NCBI RefSeq assembly: GCF_050908995.1
Contig: NC_135133.1
Location: forward strand, 248,001 to 312,000
Direction: 5' to 3'
DNA length: 64,000 bases
DNA from: Andrena cerasifolii
Taxonomy: Eukaryota > Arthropoda > Insecta > Hymenoptera > Andrenidae
Shown: piece after piece, positions 44,846-58,446 of the stretch
How the letters are laid out: every line of letters starts with the position of its first letter
Numbering within the stretch: position 1 is the first letter of the stretch
Program-made: the position numbers and the translations under genes
The notes under the pieces: model-generated
What the model was told of the DNA's origin: nothing
Database searches by the model: none
The model's input: the letters and a program-made list of their open reading frames with translations, nothing else

Positions 44846-46285
44846 CAAATATTGAAAAACAGATATTGAAAAAGCGATATTGAAAAACCAATATTGAAAA
44901 ACTGATATCGAAAAACTGATATTGGAAAGCTGATGTTGAAAAACCGATATTGAAACCGATATTAGAACCGATATTCAAAAACCGATATTCAAAAACCGAT
45001 ATTGAAACCGATATTGAAACCGATATTGAAAAACCGATATTGAAACCGATATTGAAACCGATATTGGAACCAATATTGAAAAACCGATTTTGAAAAACCG
45101 ATATTGAAAAACAAATATTGAAAACCCGATTTTGAAGAACCGATATTGAAAAACCGATATTGAAAAACCGATATTGAAAAACCGATATGGAACCGATATT
45201 GAAACCGAAATTGAAACCGATATTGGAACCAATTTTGAAAAACCGATTTTGAAAAACCGATATTGAAAAACCGATATTGAAACCGATATTAGAACCGATA
45301 TTGAAAAACCGATATTGAAAAACGGATATCGAAAAACTGATATTGCAAAACCGATATTTAAAAACCGATATTCAAAAACCGATATTGAAAAAGCGATATT
45401 GAAAATCCGATATTGAAACGGATATTAGAACCGATATTGAAAAACCGATATTGAAAAGCCGATATTGAAACCGATATTAGAACCGATTTTGAAAAACCGA
45501 TATTGAAGAACCGATATTGAAGAACCGATATTGAAAAACCGATATGGAAACGATATTGAAACCGAAATTGAAACCGATATTGAAACCGATATTGAAACCG
45601 ATATTGAAAAACCGATATTGAAAAACCAATATTGAAAAACAGATATTGAAAAAGCGATATTGAAAAACCAATATTGAAAAACTGATATCGAAAAACTGAT
45701 ATTGGAAAACTGATGTTGAAAAACCGATATTGAAACCGATATTAGAACCGATATTCAAAAACCGATATTGAAACCGATATTGAAACCGATATTGAAACCG
45801 ATATTGAAAAACCGATATTGAAAAACCAATATTGAAAAACAGATATTGAAAAAGCGATATTGAAAAACGAATATTGAAAAACTGATATCGAAAAACCCGA
45901 TTTTGAAGAACCGATATTGAAAAACAGATATGGAACCGATATTGAAACCGATATTGAAACCGATATTGAAACCGATATTGGAACCAATATTGAAAAACCG
46001 ATTTTGAAAAACCAATATTGAAAAACAAATATTGAAAACCCGATTTTGAAGAACCGATATTGAAAAACCGATATTGAAAAACCGATATTGAAGAACCGAT
46101 ATTCAAAAACCGATATTGAAACCAATATTAGAACCGATATTCAAAAACCGATATTGCAAACCCGATATTGAAAAACCGATATTGAAAAACGGATATCGAA
46201 AAACTGATATTGCAAAACCGATATTTAAAAACCGATATTCAAAAACCGATATTGAAAAAGCGATATTGAAAATCCGATATTGAAA
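44846..46285 (+). repeat. 1.44 kb B-type HOR segment, copy 2
   Basis: This is the partner of 41,870-43,309. Between the two copies, 43,769-44,850 is a partly overlapping third version (the stretch near 43,781 recurs near 44,975, an offset of 1,194 bp). This shows that several rounds of copying affected the same neighbourhood. Confidence 0.8.
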
Positions 46286-46800
46286 AACCGATATTGAAAC
46301 CGATATTAGAACCGATATTGAAAAACCGATATTGAAAAACTGATATCGAAAAACTGATATTGCAAAACCGATATTCAAAAACCGATATTGAAGAACCGAT
46401 ATTGAAAAAACAATATTGAAAAACAGATATTGAAAAAGCGATATTGAAAAACCAATATTGAAAAACTGATATCGAAAAACCCGATTTTGAAGAACCGATA
46501 TTGAAAAACCGATATTGAAAAAACAATATTGAAAAACAGATATTGAAAAAGCGATATTGAAAAACCAATATTGAAAAACTGATATCGAAAAACCCGATTT
46601 TGAAGAACCGATATTGAAAAACAGATATGGAACCGATATTGAAACCGATATTCAAACCGATATTCAAACCGATATTGGAACCAATATTGAAAAACCGATA
46701 TTGAAACCGATATTGGAACCAATATTGAAAAACCGATTTTGAAAAACCGATATTGAAAAACAAATATTGAAAACCCGATTTTGAAGAACCGATATTGAAA
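46285..46800 (+). repeat. B segment with double ATTCAAACC word, shared with the window end
   Basis: Two consecutive 12-mers ending in ATTC (ATTCAAACCGATATTC), followed by GGAACC, occur near 46,650 and again near 63,606, in the same surroundings of AAAAAACAATATTG and AAAACCCGATTTTG units. I noticed this doubled word only at these two places, so they are likely copies of one segment about 17 kb apart. Confidence 0.65.
46385..46530 (+). repeat. Local tandem doubling of a B sub-cassette
   Basis: The run from GAAGAACCGATATTG through AAAAAACAATATTG, AAAAACAGATATTG, AAAAAGCGATATTG and AAAACCCGATTTTG occurs twice in succession here, roughly 100-115 bp apart (starts near 46,391 and 46,491). The otherwise similar stretch at about 63,440-63,560 has it once. 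The simplest reading is a small local duplication in this copy. Confidence 0.6.
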
Positions 46801-47162
46801 AACAGATATGGAACCGATATTGAAACCGATATTGAAACCGATATTGAAACCGATATTGAAAAACCGATATTGAAAAACCAATATTGAAAAACAGATATTG
46901 AAAAAGCGATATTGAAAAACCAATATTGAAAAACTGATATCGAAAAACTGATATTGGAAAACTGATGTTGAAAATACGATATTGAAACCGATATTAGAAC
47001 CGATATTGAAAAACCGATATTGAAAAACCGATATTGAAAAACCGATATTGAAGAACCGATATTCAAAAACCGATATTGAAACCGATATTAGAACCGATAT
47101 TCAAAAACCGATATTGGAAAACCGATATTGAAAAACCGATATTGAAAAACCGATATGGAACC

Positions 47163-48238
47163 GATATTGAAACCGAAATTGAAACCGATATTGGAACCAA
47201 TTTTGAAAAACCGATTTTGAAAAACCGATATTGAAAAACCGATATTGAAACCGATATTAGAACCGATATTGAAAAACCGATATTGAAAAACGGATATCGA
47301 AAAACTGATATTGCAAAACCGATATTTAAAAACCGATATTCAAAAACCGATATTGAAAAAGCGATATTGAAAATCCGATATTGAAACGGATATTAGAACC
47401 GATATTGAAAAACCGATATTGAAAAGCCGATATTGAAACCGATATTAGAACCGATTTTGAAAAACCGATATTGAAGAACCGATATTGAAGAACCGATATT
47501 GAAAAACCGATATGGAAACGATATTGAAACCGAAATTGAAACCGATATTGAAACCGATATTGAAACCGATATTGAAAAACCGATATTGAAAAACCAATAT
47601 TGAAAAACAGATATTGAAAAAGCGATATTGAAAAACCAATATTGAAAAACTGATATCGAAAAACTGATATTGGAAAACTGATGTTGAAAAACCGATATTG
47701 AAACCGATATTAGAACCGATATTCAAAAACCGATATTGAAACCGATATTGAAACCGATATTGAAACCGATATTGAAAAACCGATATTGAAAAACCAATAT
47801 TGAAAAACAGATATTGAAAAAGCGATATTGAAAAACGAATATTGAAAAACTGATATCGAAAAACCCGATTTTGAAGAACCGATATTGAAAAACAGATATG
47901 GAACCGATATTGAAACCGATATTGAAACCGATATTGAAACCGATATTGGAACCAATATTGAAAAACCGATTTTGAAAAACCGATATTGAAAAACAAATAT
48001 TGAAAACCCGATTTTGAAGAACCGATATTGAAAAACCGATATTGAAAAACCGATATTGAAGAACCGATATTCAAAAACCGATATTGAAACCGATATTAGA
48101 ACCGATATTCAACAACCGATATTGCAAACCCGATATTGAAAAACCGATATTGAAAAACGGATATCGAAAAACTGATATTGCAAAACCGATATTTAAAAAC
48201 CGATATTCAAAAACCGATATTGAAAAAGCGATATTGAA
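47163..48238 (+). repeat. 1.08 kb B-type HOR segment, copy 1 (offset 2,008)
   Basis: This segment matches 49,171-50,246. It has the same order of AACCAATTTTG, AAAAACGGATATCG, GATATTTAAAAACC, GAAGAACC and 12-mer runs. Differences seen include GATATTGAAAAACC near 47,403 against GATATAGAAAAACC near 49,411, and TTCAACAACC near 48,110 against TTCAAAAACC. Confidence 0.75.
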
Positions 48239-49170
48239 ACCGATATTGAAAAACCGATATTGAAACCGATATTGAAACCGATATTGAAAAACCGATATTG
48301 AAAAACCAATATTGAAAAACAGATATTGAAAAAGCGATATTGAAAAACCAATATTGAAAAACTGATATCGAAAAACTGATATTGGAAAACTGATGTTGAA
48401 AAACCGATATTGAAACCGATATTAGAACCGATATTCAAAAACCGATATTGAAACCGATATTGAAACCGATATTGAAACCGATATTGAAAAACCGATATTG
48501 AAAAACCAATATTGAAAAACAGATGTTGAAAAAGCGATATTGAAAAACCAATATTGAAAAACTGATATCGAAAAACTGATATTGGAAAGCTGATGTTGAA
48601 AAACCGATATTGAAACCGATATTAGAACCGATATTCAAAAACCGATATTCAAAAACCGATATTGAAACCGATATTGAAACCGATATTGAAAAACCGATAT
48701 TGAAACCGATATTGAAACCGATATTGGAACCAATATTGAAAAACCGATTTTGAAAAACCGATATTGAAAAACAAATATTGAAAACCCGATTTTGAAGAAC
48801 CGATATTGAAAAACCGATATTGAAAAACCGATATTGAAAAACCGATATGGAACCGATATTGAAACCGAAATTGAAACCGATATTGGAACCAATTTTGAAA
48901 AAGCGATTTTGAAAAACCGATATTGAAAAACAAATATTGAAAACCCGATTTTGATGAACCGATATTGAAAAACCGATATTGAAACCGATATTGAAACCGA
49001 TATTGAAAAACCGATATTGAAACCGATATTGAAACCGATATTGGAACCAATATTGAAAAACCGATTTTGAAAAACCGATATTGAAAAACAAATATTGAAA
49101 ACCCGATTTTGAAGAACCGATATTGAAAAACCGATATTGAAAAACCGATATTGAAACCGATATTAGAACC

Positions 49171-50246
49171 GATATTGAAACCGAAATTGAAACCGATATT
49201 GGAACCAATTTTGAAAAACCGATTTTGAAAAACCGATATTGAAAAACCGATATTGAAACCGATATTAGAACCGATATTGAAAAACCGATATTGAAAAACG
49301 GATATCGAAAAACTGATATTGCAAAACCGATATTTAAAAACCGATATTCAAAAACCGATATTGAAAAAGCGATATTGAAAATCCGATATTGAAACGGATA
49401 TTAGAACCGATATAGAAAAACCGATATTGAAAAGCCGATATTGAAACCGATATTAGAACCGATTTTGAAAAACCGATATTGAAGAACCGATATTGAAGAA
49501 CCGATATTGAAAAACCGATATGGAAACGATATTGAAACCGAAATTGAAACCGATATTGAAACCGATATTGAAACCGATATTGAAAAACCGATATTGAAAA
49601 ACCAATATTGAAAAACAGATATTGAAAAAGCGATATTGAAAAACCAATATTGAAAAACTGATATCGAAAAACTGATATTGGAAAACTGATGTTGAAAAAC
49701 CGATATTGAAACCGATATTAGAACCGATATTCAAAAACCGATATTGAAACCGATATTGAAACCGATATTGAAACCGATATTGAAAAACCGATATTGAAAA
49801 ACCAATATTGAAAAACAGATATTGAAAAAGCGATATTGAAAAACGAATATTGAAAAACTGATATCGAAAAACCCGATTTTGAAGAACCGATATTGAAAAA
49901 CAGATATGGAACCGATATTGAAACCGATATTGAAACCGATATTGAAACCGATATTGGAACCAATATTGAAAAACCGATTTTGAAAAACCGATATTGAAAA
50001 ACAAATATTGAAAACCCGATTTTGAAGAACCGATATTGAAAAACCGATATTGAAAAACCGATATTGAAGAACCGATATTCAAAAACCGATATTGAAACCG
50101 ATATTAGAACCGATATTCAAAAACCGATATTGCAAACCCGATATTGAAAAACCGATATTGAAAAACGGATATCGAAAAACTGATATTGCAAAACCGATAT
50201 TTAAAAACCGATATTCAAAAACCGATATTGAAAAAGCGATATTGAA
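49171..50246 (+). repeat. 1.08 kb B-type HOR segment, copy 2
   Basis: This is the partner of 47,163-48,238 at offset 2,008 bp. It carries the private GATATAGAAAAACC variant, shared with about 44,241, 53,210 and 62,280. Its left part (about 49,020-49,507) is in turn copied at about 52,818-53,305 with an offset of 3,798 bp. Confidence 0.75.
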
Positions 50247-50293
50247 AATCCGATATTGAAACGGATATTAGAACCGATATTGAAAAACCGATA

Positions 50294-53200
50294 TTGAAAA
50301 ACCGATATTGAAACCGATATTAGAACCGATTTTGAAAAACCGATATTGAAACCGATATTGAAACCGATATTGAAAAACCGATATTGAAAAACCAATATTG
50401 AAAAACAGATATTGAAAAAGCGATATTGAAAAACCAATATTGAAAAACTGATATCGAAAAACTGATATTGGAAAACTGATGTTGAAAAACCGATATTGAA
50501 ACCGATATTAGAACCGATATTCAAAAACCGATATTGAAACCGATATTGAAACCGATATTGAAACCGATATTGAAAAACCGATATTGAAAAACCAATATTG
50601 AAAAACAGATATTGAAAAAGCGATATTGAAAAACGAATATTGAAAAACTGATATCGAAAAACCCGATTTTGAAGAACCGATATTGAAAAACAGATATTGA
50701 AAACCCGATTTTGAAGAACCGATATTGAAAAACCGATATTGAAAAACCGATATTGAAGAACCGATATTCAAAAACCGATATTGAAACCGATATTAGAACC
50801 GATATTCAAAAACCGATATTGCAAACCCGATATTGAAAAACCGATATTGAAAAACGGATATCGAAAAACTGATATTGCAAAACCGATATTTAAAAACCGA
50901 TATTCAAAAACCGATATTGAAAAAGCGATATTGAAAATCCGATATTGAAACGGATATTAGAACCGATATTGAAAAACCGATATTGAAACCGATATTAGAA
51001 CCGATTTTGAAAAACCGATATTGAAGAACCGATATTGAAAAACCGATATGGAACCGATATTGAAACCGAAATTCAAACCGATATTGGAACCAATTTTAAA
51101 AAACCGATTTTGAAAAACCGATATTGAAAAACCGATATTGAAAAACCGATATTGAAACCGATATTGGAACCAATATTGAAAAACCGATTTTGAAAAACCG
51201 ATATTGAAAAACAAATATTGAAAACCCGATTTTGAAGAACCGATATTGAAAAACAGATATGGAACCGATATTGAAACCGATATTGAAACCGATATTGAAA
51301 CCGATATTGAAAAACCGATATTGAAAAACCAATATTGAAAAACAGATATTGAAAAAGCGATATTGAAAAACCAATATTGAAAAACTGATATCGAAAAACT
51401 GATATTGGAAAACTGATGTTGAAAATACGATATTGAAACCGATATTAGAACCGATATTGAAAAACCGATATTGAAAAACCGATATTGAAAAACCGATATT
51501 GAAGAACCGATATTCAAAAACCGATATTGAAACCGATATTAGAACCGATATTCAAAAACCGATATTGCAAAACCGATATTGAAAAACCGATATTGAAAAA
51601 CCGATATGGAACCGATATTGAAACCGAAATTGAAACCGATATTGGAACCAATTTAGAAAAACCGATTTTGAAAAACCGATATTGAAAAACCGATATTGAA
51701 ACCGATATTAGAACCGATATTGAAAAACCGATATTGAAAAACGGATATCGAAAAACTGATATTGCAAAACCGATATTTAAAAACCGATATTCAAAAACCG
51801 ATATTGAAAAAGCGATATTGAAAATCCGATATTGAAACGGATATTAGAACCGATATTGAAAAACCGATATTGAAAAGCCGATATTGAAACCGATATTAGA
51901 ACCGATTTTGAAAAACCGATATTGAAGAACCGATATTGAAGAACCGATATTGAAAAACCGATATGGAAACGATATTGAAACCGAAATTGAAACCGATATT
52001 GAAACCGATATTGAAACCGATATTGAAAAACCGATATTGAAAAACCAATATTGAAAAACAGATATTGAAAAAGCGATATTGAAAAACCAATATTGAAAAA
52101 CTGATATCGAAAAACTGATATTGGAAAACTGATGTTGAAAAACCGATATTGAAACCGATATTAGAACCGATATTCAAAAACCGATATTGAAACCGATATT
52201 GAAACCGATATTGAAACCGATATTGAAAAACCGATATTGAAAAACCAATATTGAAAAACAGATATTGAAAAAGCGATATTGAAAAACGAATATTGAAAAA
52301 CTGATATCGAAAAACCCGATTTTGAAGAACCGATATTGAAAAACAGATATGGAACCGATATTGAAACCGATATTGAAACCGATATTGAAACCGATATTGG
52401 AACCAATATTGAAAAACCGATATTGAAAAACCGATATTGAAGAACCGATATTCAAAAACCGATATTGAAACCGATATTAGAACCGATATTCAAAAACCGA
52501 TATTGCAAACCCGATATTGAAAAACCGATATTGAAAAACGGATATCGAAAAACTGATATTGCAAAACCGATATTTAAAAACCGATATTCAAAAACCGATA
52601 TTGAAAAAGCGATATTGAAAATCCGATATTGAAACGGATATTAGAACCGATATTGAAAAACCGATATTGAAAAACCGATATTGAAACCGATATTGAATCC
52701 GATATTAGAACCGATATTCAAAAACCGATATTGGAGAACAAATATTGAAAAACTGATATTGAAAAACCGATATTGAAAAACTGATATTGAAAAACCGATA
52801 TTGAAAAACCGATATTGAAACCGATATTGAAACCGATATTGGAACCAATATTGAAAAACCGATTTTGAAAAACCGATATTGAAAAACAAATATTGAAAAC
52901 CCGATTTTGAAGAACCGATATTGAAAAACCGATATTGAAAAACCGATATTGAAACCGATATTAGAACCGATATTGAAACCGAAATTGAAACCGATATTGG
53001 AACCAATTTTGAAAAACCGATTTTGAAAAACCGATATTGAAAAACCGATATTGAAACCGATATTAGAACCGATATTGAAAAACCGATATTGAAAAACGGA
53101 TATCGAAAAACTGATATTGCAAAACCGATATTTAAAAACCGATATTCAAAAACCGATATTGAAAAAGCGATATTGAAAATCCGATATTGAAACGGATATT

Positions 53201-54265
53201 AGAACCGATATAGAAAAACCGATATTGAAAAGCCGATATTGAAACCGATATTAGAACCGATTTTGAAAAACCGATATTGAAGAACCGATATTGAAGAACC
53301 GATATTGCAAAACCGATATTTAAAAACCGATATTCAAAAACCGATATTGAAAAAGCGATATTGAAAAACCGATATTGAAACCGATATTAGAACCGATATT
53401 CAAAAACCGATATTGAAACCGATATTGAAACCGATATTGAAACCGATATTGAAAAACCGATATTGAAAAACCAATATTGAAAAACAGATATTGAAAAAGC
53501 GATATTGAAAAACGAATATTGAAAAACTGATATCGAAAAACCCGATTTTGAAGAACCGATATTGAAAAACAGATATGGAACCGATATTGAAACCGATATT
53601 GAAACCGATATTGAAACCGATATTGGAACCAATATTGAAAAACCGATTTTGAAAAACCGATATTGAAAAACAAATATTGAAAACCCGATTTTGAAGAACC
53701 GATATTGAAAAACCGATATTGAAAAACCGATATTGAAGAACCGATATTCAAAAACCGATATTGAAACCGATATTAGAACCGATATTCAAAAACCGATATT
53801 GCAAACCCGATATTGAAAAACCGATATTGAAAAACGGATATCGAAAAACTGATATTGCAAAACCGATATTTAAAAACCGATATTCAAAAACCGATATTGA
53901 AAAAGCGATATTGAAAATCCGATATTGAAACGGATATTAGAACCGATATTGAAAAAGCGATATTGAAAATCCGATATTGAAACGGATATTAGAACCGATA
54001 TTGAAAAACCGATATTGAAACCGATATTAGAACCGATTTTGAAAAACCGATATTGAAGAACCGATATTGAAGAACCGATATTGAAAAACCGATATGGAAC
54101 CGATATTGAAACCGAAATTGAAACCGATATTGAAACCGATATTGAAACCGATATTGAAAAACCGATATTGAAAAACCAATATTGAAAAACAGATATTGAA
54201 AAAGCGATATTGAAAAACCAATATTGAAAAACTGATATCGAAAAACTGATATTGGAAAGCTGATG
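50294..54265 (+). repeat. 3,972-bp tandem repeat period, copy 1
   Basis: Bases 50,294-52,819 match 54,266-56,791 at a constant offset of 3,972 bp (landmarks at 50,508, 50,957, 51,096, 51,896, 52,161 and 52,695). Copy 1 then holds a type A island of only about 125 bp before returning to B sequence copied from about 49,020. Copy 2 instead continues into the full A3 domain. Rare words such as AAAATACGATATTG (near 51,423 and 55,395) and AATTTAGAAAAACC (51,651 and 55,623) are in both. Confidence 0.85.
52695..52819 (+). repeat. Type A island inside type B
   Basis: This is a short run of A words (GAATCCGATATTAG, GAGAACAAATATTG, AAAAACTGATATTG) flanked by B units on both sides. It is identical to the first 125 bp of A3 at 56,667-56,791. 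It is either a truncated remnant of a former A domain that lost about 4 kb, or a gene-conversion patch. Confidence 0.8.
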
Positions 54266-56791
54266 TTGAAAAACCGATATTGAAACCGATATTAGAACCG
54301 ATTTTGAAAAACCGATATTGAAACCGATATTGAAACCGATATTGAAAAACCGATATTGAAAAACCAATATTGAAAAACAGATATTGAAAAAGCGATATTG
54401 AAAAACCAATATTGAAAAACTGATATCGAAAAACTGATATTGGAAAACTGATGTTGAAAAACCGATATTGAAACCGATATTAGAACCGATATTCAAAAAC
54501 CGATATTGAAACCGATATTGAAACCGATATTGAAACCGATATTGAAAAACCGATATTGAAAAACCAATATTGAAAAACAGATATTGAAAAAGCGATATTG
54601 AAAAACGAATATTGAAAAACTGATATCGAAAAACCCGATTTTGAAGAACCGATATTGAAAAACAGATATTGAAAACCCGATTTTGAAGAACCGATATTGA
54701 AAAACCGATATTGAAAAACCGATATTGAAGAACCGATATTCAAAAACCGATATTGAAACCGATATTAGAACCGATATTCAAAAACCGATATTGCAAACCC
54801 GATATTGAAAAACCGATATTGAAAAACGGATATCGAAAAACTGATATTGCAAAACCGATATTTAAAAACCGATATTCAAAAACCGATATTGAAAAAGCGA
54901 TATTGAAAATCCGATATTGAAACGGATATTAGAACCGATATTGAAAAACCGATATTGAAACCGATATTAGAACCGATTTTGAAAAACCGATATTGAAGAA
55001 CCGATATTGAAAAACCGATATGGAACCGATATTGAAACCGAAATTCAAACCGATATTGGAACCAATTTTAAAAAACCGATTTTGAAAAACCGATATTGAA
55101 AAACCGATATTGAAAAACCGATATTGAAACCGATATTGGAACCAATATTGAAAAACCGATTTTGAAAAACCGATATTGAAAAACAAATATTGAAAACCCG
55201 ATTTTGAAGAACCGATATTGAAAAACAGATATGGAACCGATATTGAAACCGATATTGAAACCGATATTGAAACCGATATTGAAAAACCGATATTGAAAAA
55301 CCAATATTGAAAAACAGATATTGAAAAAGCGATATTGAAAAACCAATATTGAAAAACTGATATCGAAAAACTGATATTGGAAAACTGATGTTGAAAATAC
55401 GATATTGAAACCGATATTAGAACCGATATTGAAAAACCGATATTGAAAAACCGATATTGAAAAACCGATATTGAAGAACCGATATTCAAAAACCGATATT
55501 GAAACCGATATTAGAACCGATATTCAAAAACCGATATTGCAAAACCGATATTGAAAAACCGATATTGAAAAACCGATATGGAACCGATATTGAAACCGAA
55601 ATTGAAACCGATATTGGAACCAATTTAGAAAAACCGATTTTGAAAAACCGATATTGAAAAACCGATATTGAAACCGATATTAGAACCGATATTGAAAAAC
55701 CGATATTGAAAAACGGATATCGAAAAACTGATATTGCAAAACCGATATTTAAAAACCGATATTCAAAAACCGATATTGAAAAAGCGATATTGAAAATCCG
55801 ATATTGAAACGGATATTAGAACCGATATTGAAAAACCGTTATTGAAAAGCCGATATTGAAACCGATATTAGAACCGATTTTGAAAAACCGATATTGAAGA
55901 ACCGATATTGAAGAACCGATATTGAAAAACCGATATGGAAACGATATTGAAACCGAAATTGAAACCGATATTGAAAGCGATATTGAAACCGATATTGAAA
56001 AACCGATATTGAAAAACCAATATTGAAAAACAGATATTGAAAAAGCGATATTGAAAAACCAATATTGAAAAACTGATATCGAAAAACTGATATTGGAAAA
56101 CTGATGTTGAAAAACCGATATTGAAACCGATATTAGAACCGATATTCAAAAACCGATATTGAAACCGATATTGAAACCGATATTGAAACCGATATTGAAA
56201 AACCGATATTGAAAAACCAATATTGAAAAACAGATATTGAAAAAGCGATATTGAAAAACGAATATTGAAAAACTGATATCGAAAAACCCGATTTTGAAGA
56301 ACCGATATTGAAAAACAGATATGGAACCGATATTGAAACCGATATTGAAACCGATATTGAAACCGATATTGGAACCAATATTGAAAAACCGATATTGAAA
56401 AACCGATATTGAAGAACCGATATTCAAAAACCGATATTGAAACCGATATTAGAACCGATATTCAAAAACCGATATTGCAAACCCGATATTGAAAAACCGA
56501 TATTGAAAAACGGATATCGAAAAACTGATATTGCAAAACCGATATTTAAAAACCGATATTCAAAAACCGATATTGAAAAAGCGATATTGAAAATCCGATA
56601 TTGAAACGGATATTAGAACCGATATTGAAAAACCGATATTGAAAAACCGATATTGAAACCGATATTGAATCCGATATTAGAACCGATATTCAAAAACCGA
56701 TATTGGAGAACAAATATTGAAAAACTGATATTGAAAAACCGATATTGAAAAACTGATATTGAAAAACCGATATTGAAAAACCGATATTGAA
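54266..56791 (+). repeat. 3,972-bp tandem repeat period, copy 2 (partial)
   Basis: This is the second copy of 50,294-52,819. Differences seen include GAAAGCGATATTG near 55,977 against GAAACCGATATTG, and AACCGTTATTG near 55,848 against AACCGATATTG. At the left junction a GAAAGCTGATGTTG cassette half is followed by GAACCGATTTTG. Every other GAAAGC cassette I checked is followed by a doubled ATTCAAAAACC, so the junction is chimeric. Confidence 0.85.
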
Positions 56792-58446
56792 AAACCGATA
56801 TTGAATCCGATATTAGAACCGATATTCAAAAACCGATATTGGAGAACAAATATTGAAAAACTGATATTGAAAAACCGATATTGAAAAACTGTAATTGAAA
56901 AACCGATATTGAAAAACAAATATTGAAAAACCGATATTGAAAAACAAATATTGAAAAACCGATATTGAAAAACCGATATTGGAGAACAAATATTGAAAAA
57001 CTGATATTGCAAAACCGATATTAGAACCGATATTGAAAAACCGATATTGAAAAAACAATATTGAAAAACTTATATCGAAAAACTGATATTGCAAAACCGA
57101 TATTGAAGCCGATATTAGAACCGATATTGAAAAACCGATATTGAAAAACCGATATTGAAAAAGTGATATTGAAAAACCGATATTGAAAAACTGATATTGA
57201 AAAACCGATATTGAAAAACCGATTTTGAAAAACCGATATTGAATCCGATATTAGAACCGATATTCAAAAACCGATATTGGAGAACAAATATTGAAAAACT
57301 GATATTGAAAAACCGATATTGAAAAACAAATATTGAAAAACTGATATCGAAAAACTGATATTGAAAAACCGATATTGAATCCGATATTAGAACCGATATT
57401 CAAAAACCGATATTGGAGAACAAATATTGAAAAACCGATATTGAAAAACAAATATTGAAAAACCGATATTGAAAAACCGATATTGGAGAACAAATATTGA
57501 AAAACCGATATTGAAAAACAAATATTGAAAAACCGATATTGAAAAACCGATATTGAAAAACCGATATTGAAAAACCGATATTGGAAAACTTATATCGAAA
57601 AACTGATATTGCAAAACCGATATTGAAGCCGATATTAGAACCGATATTGAAAAACCGATATTGAAAAACAAATATTGAAAAACTGATATCGAAAAACTGA
57701 TATTGAAAAACCGATATTGAATCCGATATTAGAACCGATATTCAAAAACCGATATTGGAGAACAAATATTGAAAAACCGATATTGAAAAACAAATATTGA
57801 AAAACCGATATTGAAAAACCGATATTGGAGAACAAATATTGAAAAACTGATATTGCAAAACCGATATTAGAACCGATATTGAAAAACCGATATTGAAAAA
57901 CCAATATTGAAAAACTTATATCGAAAAACTGATATTGCAAAACCGATATTGAAACCGATATTAGAACCGATATTGAAAAACCGATATTGAAAAACAAATA
58001 TTGAAAAACTGATATCGAAAAACTGATATTGAAAAACCGATATTGAATCCGATATTAGAACCGATATTCAAAAACCGATATTGGAGAACAAATATTGAAA
58101 AACCGATATTGAAAAACAAATATTGAAAAACCGATATTGAAAAACCGATATTGGAGAACAAATATTGAAAAACCGATATTGAAAAACAAATATTGAAAAA
58201 CCGATATTGAAAAACCGATATTGAAAAACCGATATTGAAAAACCGATATTGAAAAACCGATATTGGAAAACTTATATCGAAAAACTAATATTGCAAAACC
58301 GATATTGAAACCGATATTAGAACCGATATTGAAAAACCGATATTGAAAAACCGATATTGGAAAACTTATATCGAAAAACTGATATTGCAAAACCGATATT
58401 GAAACCGATATTAGAACCGATATTGAAAAACCGATATTGAAAAACA
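56377..58446 (+). repeat. 2,070-bp tandem duplication, copy 1
   Basis: This is followed immediately by a second copy at 58,447-60,516. Landmarks at 56,677, 57,251, 57,387, 57,635, 57,961 and 58,055 all recur 2,070 bp later. The copy spans the last 290 bp of B2 and 1.78 kb of A3, so duplication carried a domain boundary with it. No difference was noticed between copies in the stretches I compared. Confidence 0.9.

Larger units (their letters stand above)
41338..56666 (+). repeat. Type B satellite domain, second and longest block (B2)
   Basis: This is the longest B-type stretch, rich in 12-mer runs and in a recurrent cassette of AAAAACAGATATTG, AAAAAGCGATATTG, AAAAACCAATATTG, AAAAACTGATATCG and a GATGTTG-containing unit. 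The first 2.4 kb (to 43,707) are the copy of B1. The rest is a mosaic of HOR copies with periods of 2,976, 2,008 and 3,972 bp. One small island of type A lies inside, at about 52,695-52,819. The right edge is set by the first GAATCCGATATTAG word of the following A block at 56,667. Confidence 0.85.
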
